7,828 bases of DNA from Cyclobacteriaceae bacterium (GTDB lineage Bacteria > Bacteroidota > Bacteroidia > Cytophagales > Cyclobacteriaceae): positions 2,999,193 to 3,007,020 of the forward strand of contig CP058703.1 in assembly GCA_013414665.1 (NCBI GenBank), written 5' to 3'. Under the pieces are notes generated by a model. It ran no database searches, was not told where the DNA came from, and saw only the letters and a list, made by a program, of their open reading frames with translations. Of this stretch, positions 7,183-7,828 are shown piece after piece. Numbering within the stretch: the first letter of the stretch is position 1; every line of letters begins with the position of its first letter. The position numbers and the translations under genes are program-made.

Positions 7183-7185
7183 CAA
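7155..7185 (-). promoter_or_regulatory. Minus-strand promoter for the S24 repressor gene
   Basis: On the minus strand TTG (7183-7185) is followed after 20 bases by TAATATTG (7155-7162), one mismatch from TAnnTTTG. It lies about 27 bases before the repressor ATG and overlaps the plus-strand promoter almost completely. Confidence 0.5.
7162..7174. promoter_or_regulatory. Palindromic operator AGTAA-gca-TTACT between the divergent genes
   Basis: AGTAA and TTACT are perfect inverted copies with a 3-base spacer. They sit between the two -7 boxes and inside both promoter spacers, where a bound dimer would block both directions. A second AGTAA occurs 19 bases to the left (7143-7147), followed by the imperfect half-site TTGAC (7151-7155), and may be a weaker second site. 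The S24 repressor is the obvious candidate ligand, but no binding rule for this protein is known to me. Confidence 0.55.
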
Positions 7186-7218
7186 ACCGAGCCGAGAAAT
7201 AATAACACGACAAATAAT

Positions 7219-7491
7219 ATGAGACGCGAGATCAACAAAACCGAGGAAACCGGAAACAAACCAGAAATCTTTGTATTGAAACCCTACAATCACAAGCAAC
7301 TGGCGGACTTCTACGGTGTATGCTGGTTAACGTTTCAGAGATGGGTGAAGAAACACGAGACCGAGATCGGAAAGAAGACGGGACACTTTTACAGCATTAA
7401 CCAGGTAATAATTATCTTTAAGATATTCGGTATGCCTAAACGCTTCAAGGTGTCAATGACTGAGGTTGAGGAAATGTTTAAGGCTGCGTAA
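7219..7491 (+). CDS. Small HTH-like protein, divergent from the S24 repressor (90 aa)
   Basis: After a charged N-terminus (MRREINKTEETGNKPEIF), the protein reads KQLADFYGVCWLTFQRWVKK, a helix-turn-helix-like segment. KKTGHFYSINQ, VIIIFKIFGMP and an acidic C-terminal helix (SMTEVEEMFKAA) follow. About 24 of 50 core residues match the 6122 protein. Its position divergent to an S24 repressor is where phages and islands carry Cro-, excisionase- or activator-like genes. The frame is open to 7099, but the bases before 7219 hold the promoters and the repressor start, so ATG 7219 is chosen; an A-rich leader and no Shine-Dalgarno precede it. The exact function is unknown: excisionase-like or transcriptional regulator are both possible. 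Confidence 0.78.
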   Translation: MRREINKTEETGNKPEIFVLKPYNHKQLADFYGVCWLTFQRWVKKHETEIGKKTGHFYSINQVIIIFKIFGMPKRFKVSMTEVEEMFKAA

Positions 7492-7537
7492 ATATTGACT
7501 GATTTTATAATTCTTGAAAAACTCATACATTCGGAAT

Positions 7538-7587
7538 AAGCCCATTATGCCAACTGTATTCAATTAACGTTGGTTTGTGGGCTTTTT
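7538..7587 (+). terminator. Two-part stem-loop terminator after the 7219 gene
   Basis: AAGCCCA (7538-7544) pairs with TGGGCTT (7578-7584), and inside it CCAAC (7550-7554) pairs with GTTGG (7569-7573). Unpaired bases lie between the stems and the loop has 14 bases. A T run (7583-7587) follows, as for an intrinsic terminator. It separates the HTH gene from the nuclease-like gene that starts 34 bases later. The internal bulges are unusual for a plain terminator, so a structured leader is also possible. Confidence 0.65.
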
Positions 7588-7620
7588 ACTAGTCAGGGTT
7601 TTAAATAAAATATAAAAGTA

Positions 7621-7828
7621 TGGGAGGTAATGCCGGTATAAGAGGATATATCATTCAAACAATAATTTGTGTTTTGGATGCTTTAGAAACTGGTAACAGT
7701 TGGCTATCTGTTACATTAGAACCACAAGATGAATCGGAAAAAGTTGATATAAAATGGACATATCCTGAAAACAAAGTAAAAGTCACTCAAGTAAAATCTT
7801 CCGAAAATATTATCGGATTGGCTGCTGC
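7621..7828 (+). CDS. N-terminus of a PD-(D/E)xK nuclease-domain protein, probable defence effector (cut by window end)
   Basis: The first 69 residues are visible and the frame is open at the right edge. MGGNAGIRGYIIQTIICVLD is a G-x-Q opening helix. It is followed by VTLEPQDESEKVDIKW and then VKVTQVKSSENIIG. The Asp of VDI (residue 43) and Q-x-K (57-59) are spaced like the active site of restriction-like PD-(D/E)xK nucleases. The overall arrangement matches the Cap4/DUF4297-type DNA-cleaving domain found at the N-terminus of antiphage proteins (CBASS Cap4, Avs-type STAND proteins). Those proteins carry an NTPase or sensor domain downstream, which here would lie outside the window. ATG 7621 follows the terminator by 34 bases and an A/T-rich stretch, so it probably has its own promoter, which I cannot define. 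Confidence 0.6.

Noticed and set aside
1..7828. CRISPR arrays, tRNA or rRNA genes, insertion-sequence ends
   Set aside because: I saw no regularly spaced repeats, no cloverleaf or rRNA-like sequence, and no transposase or terminal inverted repeats.

Overview
The window looks like an accessory region of a Bacteroidota chromosome (Cytophagales/Chitinophagales/Sphingobacteriales type). The evidence is a Bacteroidota-style RHS protein, a SusC/RagA-like TonB-dependent receptor, a lipoprotein whose Cys is followed by an acidic stretch, near absence of Shine-Dalgarno sequences, and promoter-like TTG / TAnnTTTG elements. The DNA is AT-rich throughout.

Bases 1-2038 are the 3' end of an RHS-repeat polymorphic toxin gene, open at the left edge, followed 2 bases later by a 75-residue ORF that is the natural candidate for its immunity protein. 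The toxin tail is interrupted by a -1 frameshift in a T5 run (1623-1627). The last 60 residues, which hold its most conserved-looking part, continue in the next frame to 1808.

Bases 2090-5978 read as an outer-membrane operon with gaps of 4-7 bases. It contains a small lipocalin-like lipoprotein (2090-2584), a short SusC-like TonB-dependent receptor (2592-4603, about 671 residues if repaired) and a secreted helical protein with a C-terminal beta-barrel-like domain (4608-5978, about 457 residues if repaired). The receptor is broken by four apparent single-base deletions and the barrel protein by two more indels, all in A/T homopolymers. The reading frames between lesions are well preserved, so this is either recent decay or homopolymer error in the assembly.

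Bases 6122-7491 are a phage- or island-like control cassette: a LexA/CI-type XRE-S24 repressor on the minus strand flanked by two paralogous small HTH-like proteins on the plus strand. The repressor and the second HTH gene are divergent, and their promoter-like elements overlap face to face across one palindrome, AGTAA-gca-TTACT. This is the shape of a lysogeny-type or damage-responsive switch.

After a stem-loop terminator (7538-7587), a gene starts at 7621 and runs off the window. Its first 69 residues resemble the N-terminal PD-(D/E)xK nuclease domain (Cap4/DUF4297-like) of antiphage defence effectors. The right side may therefore be the control end of a repressor-gated defence island beside an RHS toxin/outer-membrane locus. 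That link is inference, because the effector gene is cut by the window edge.
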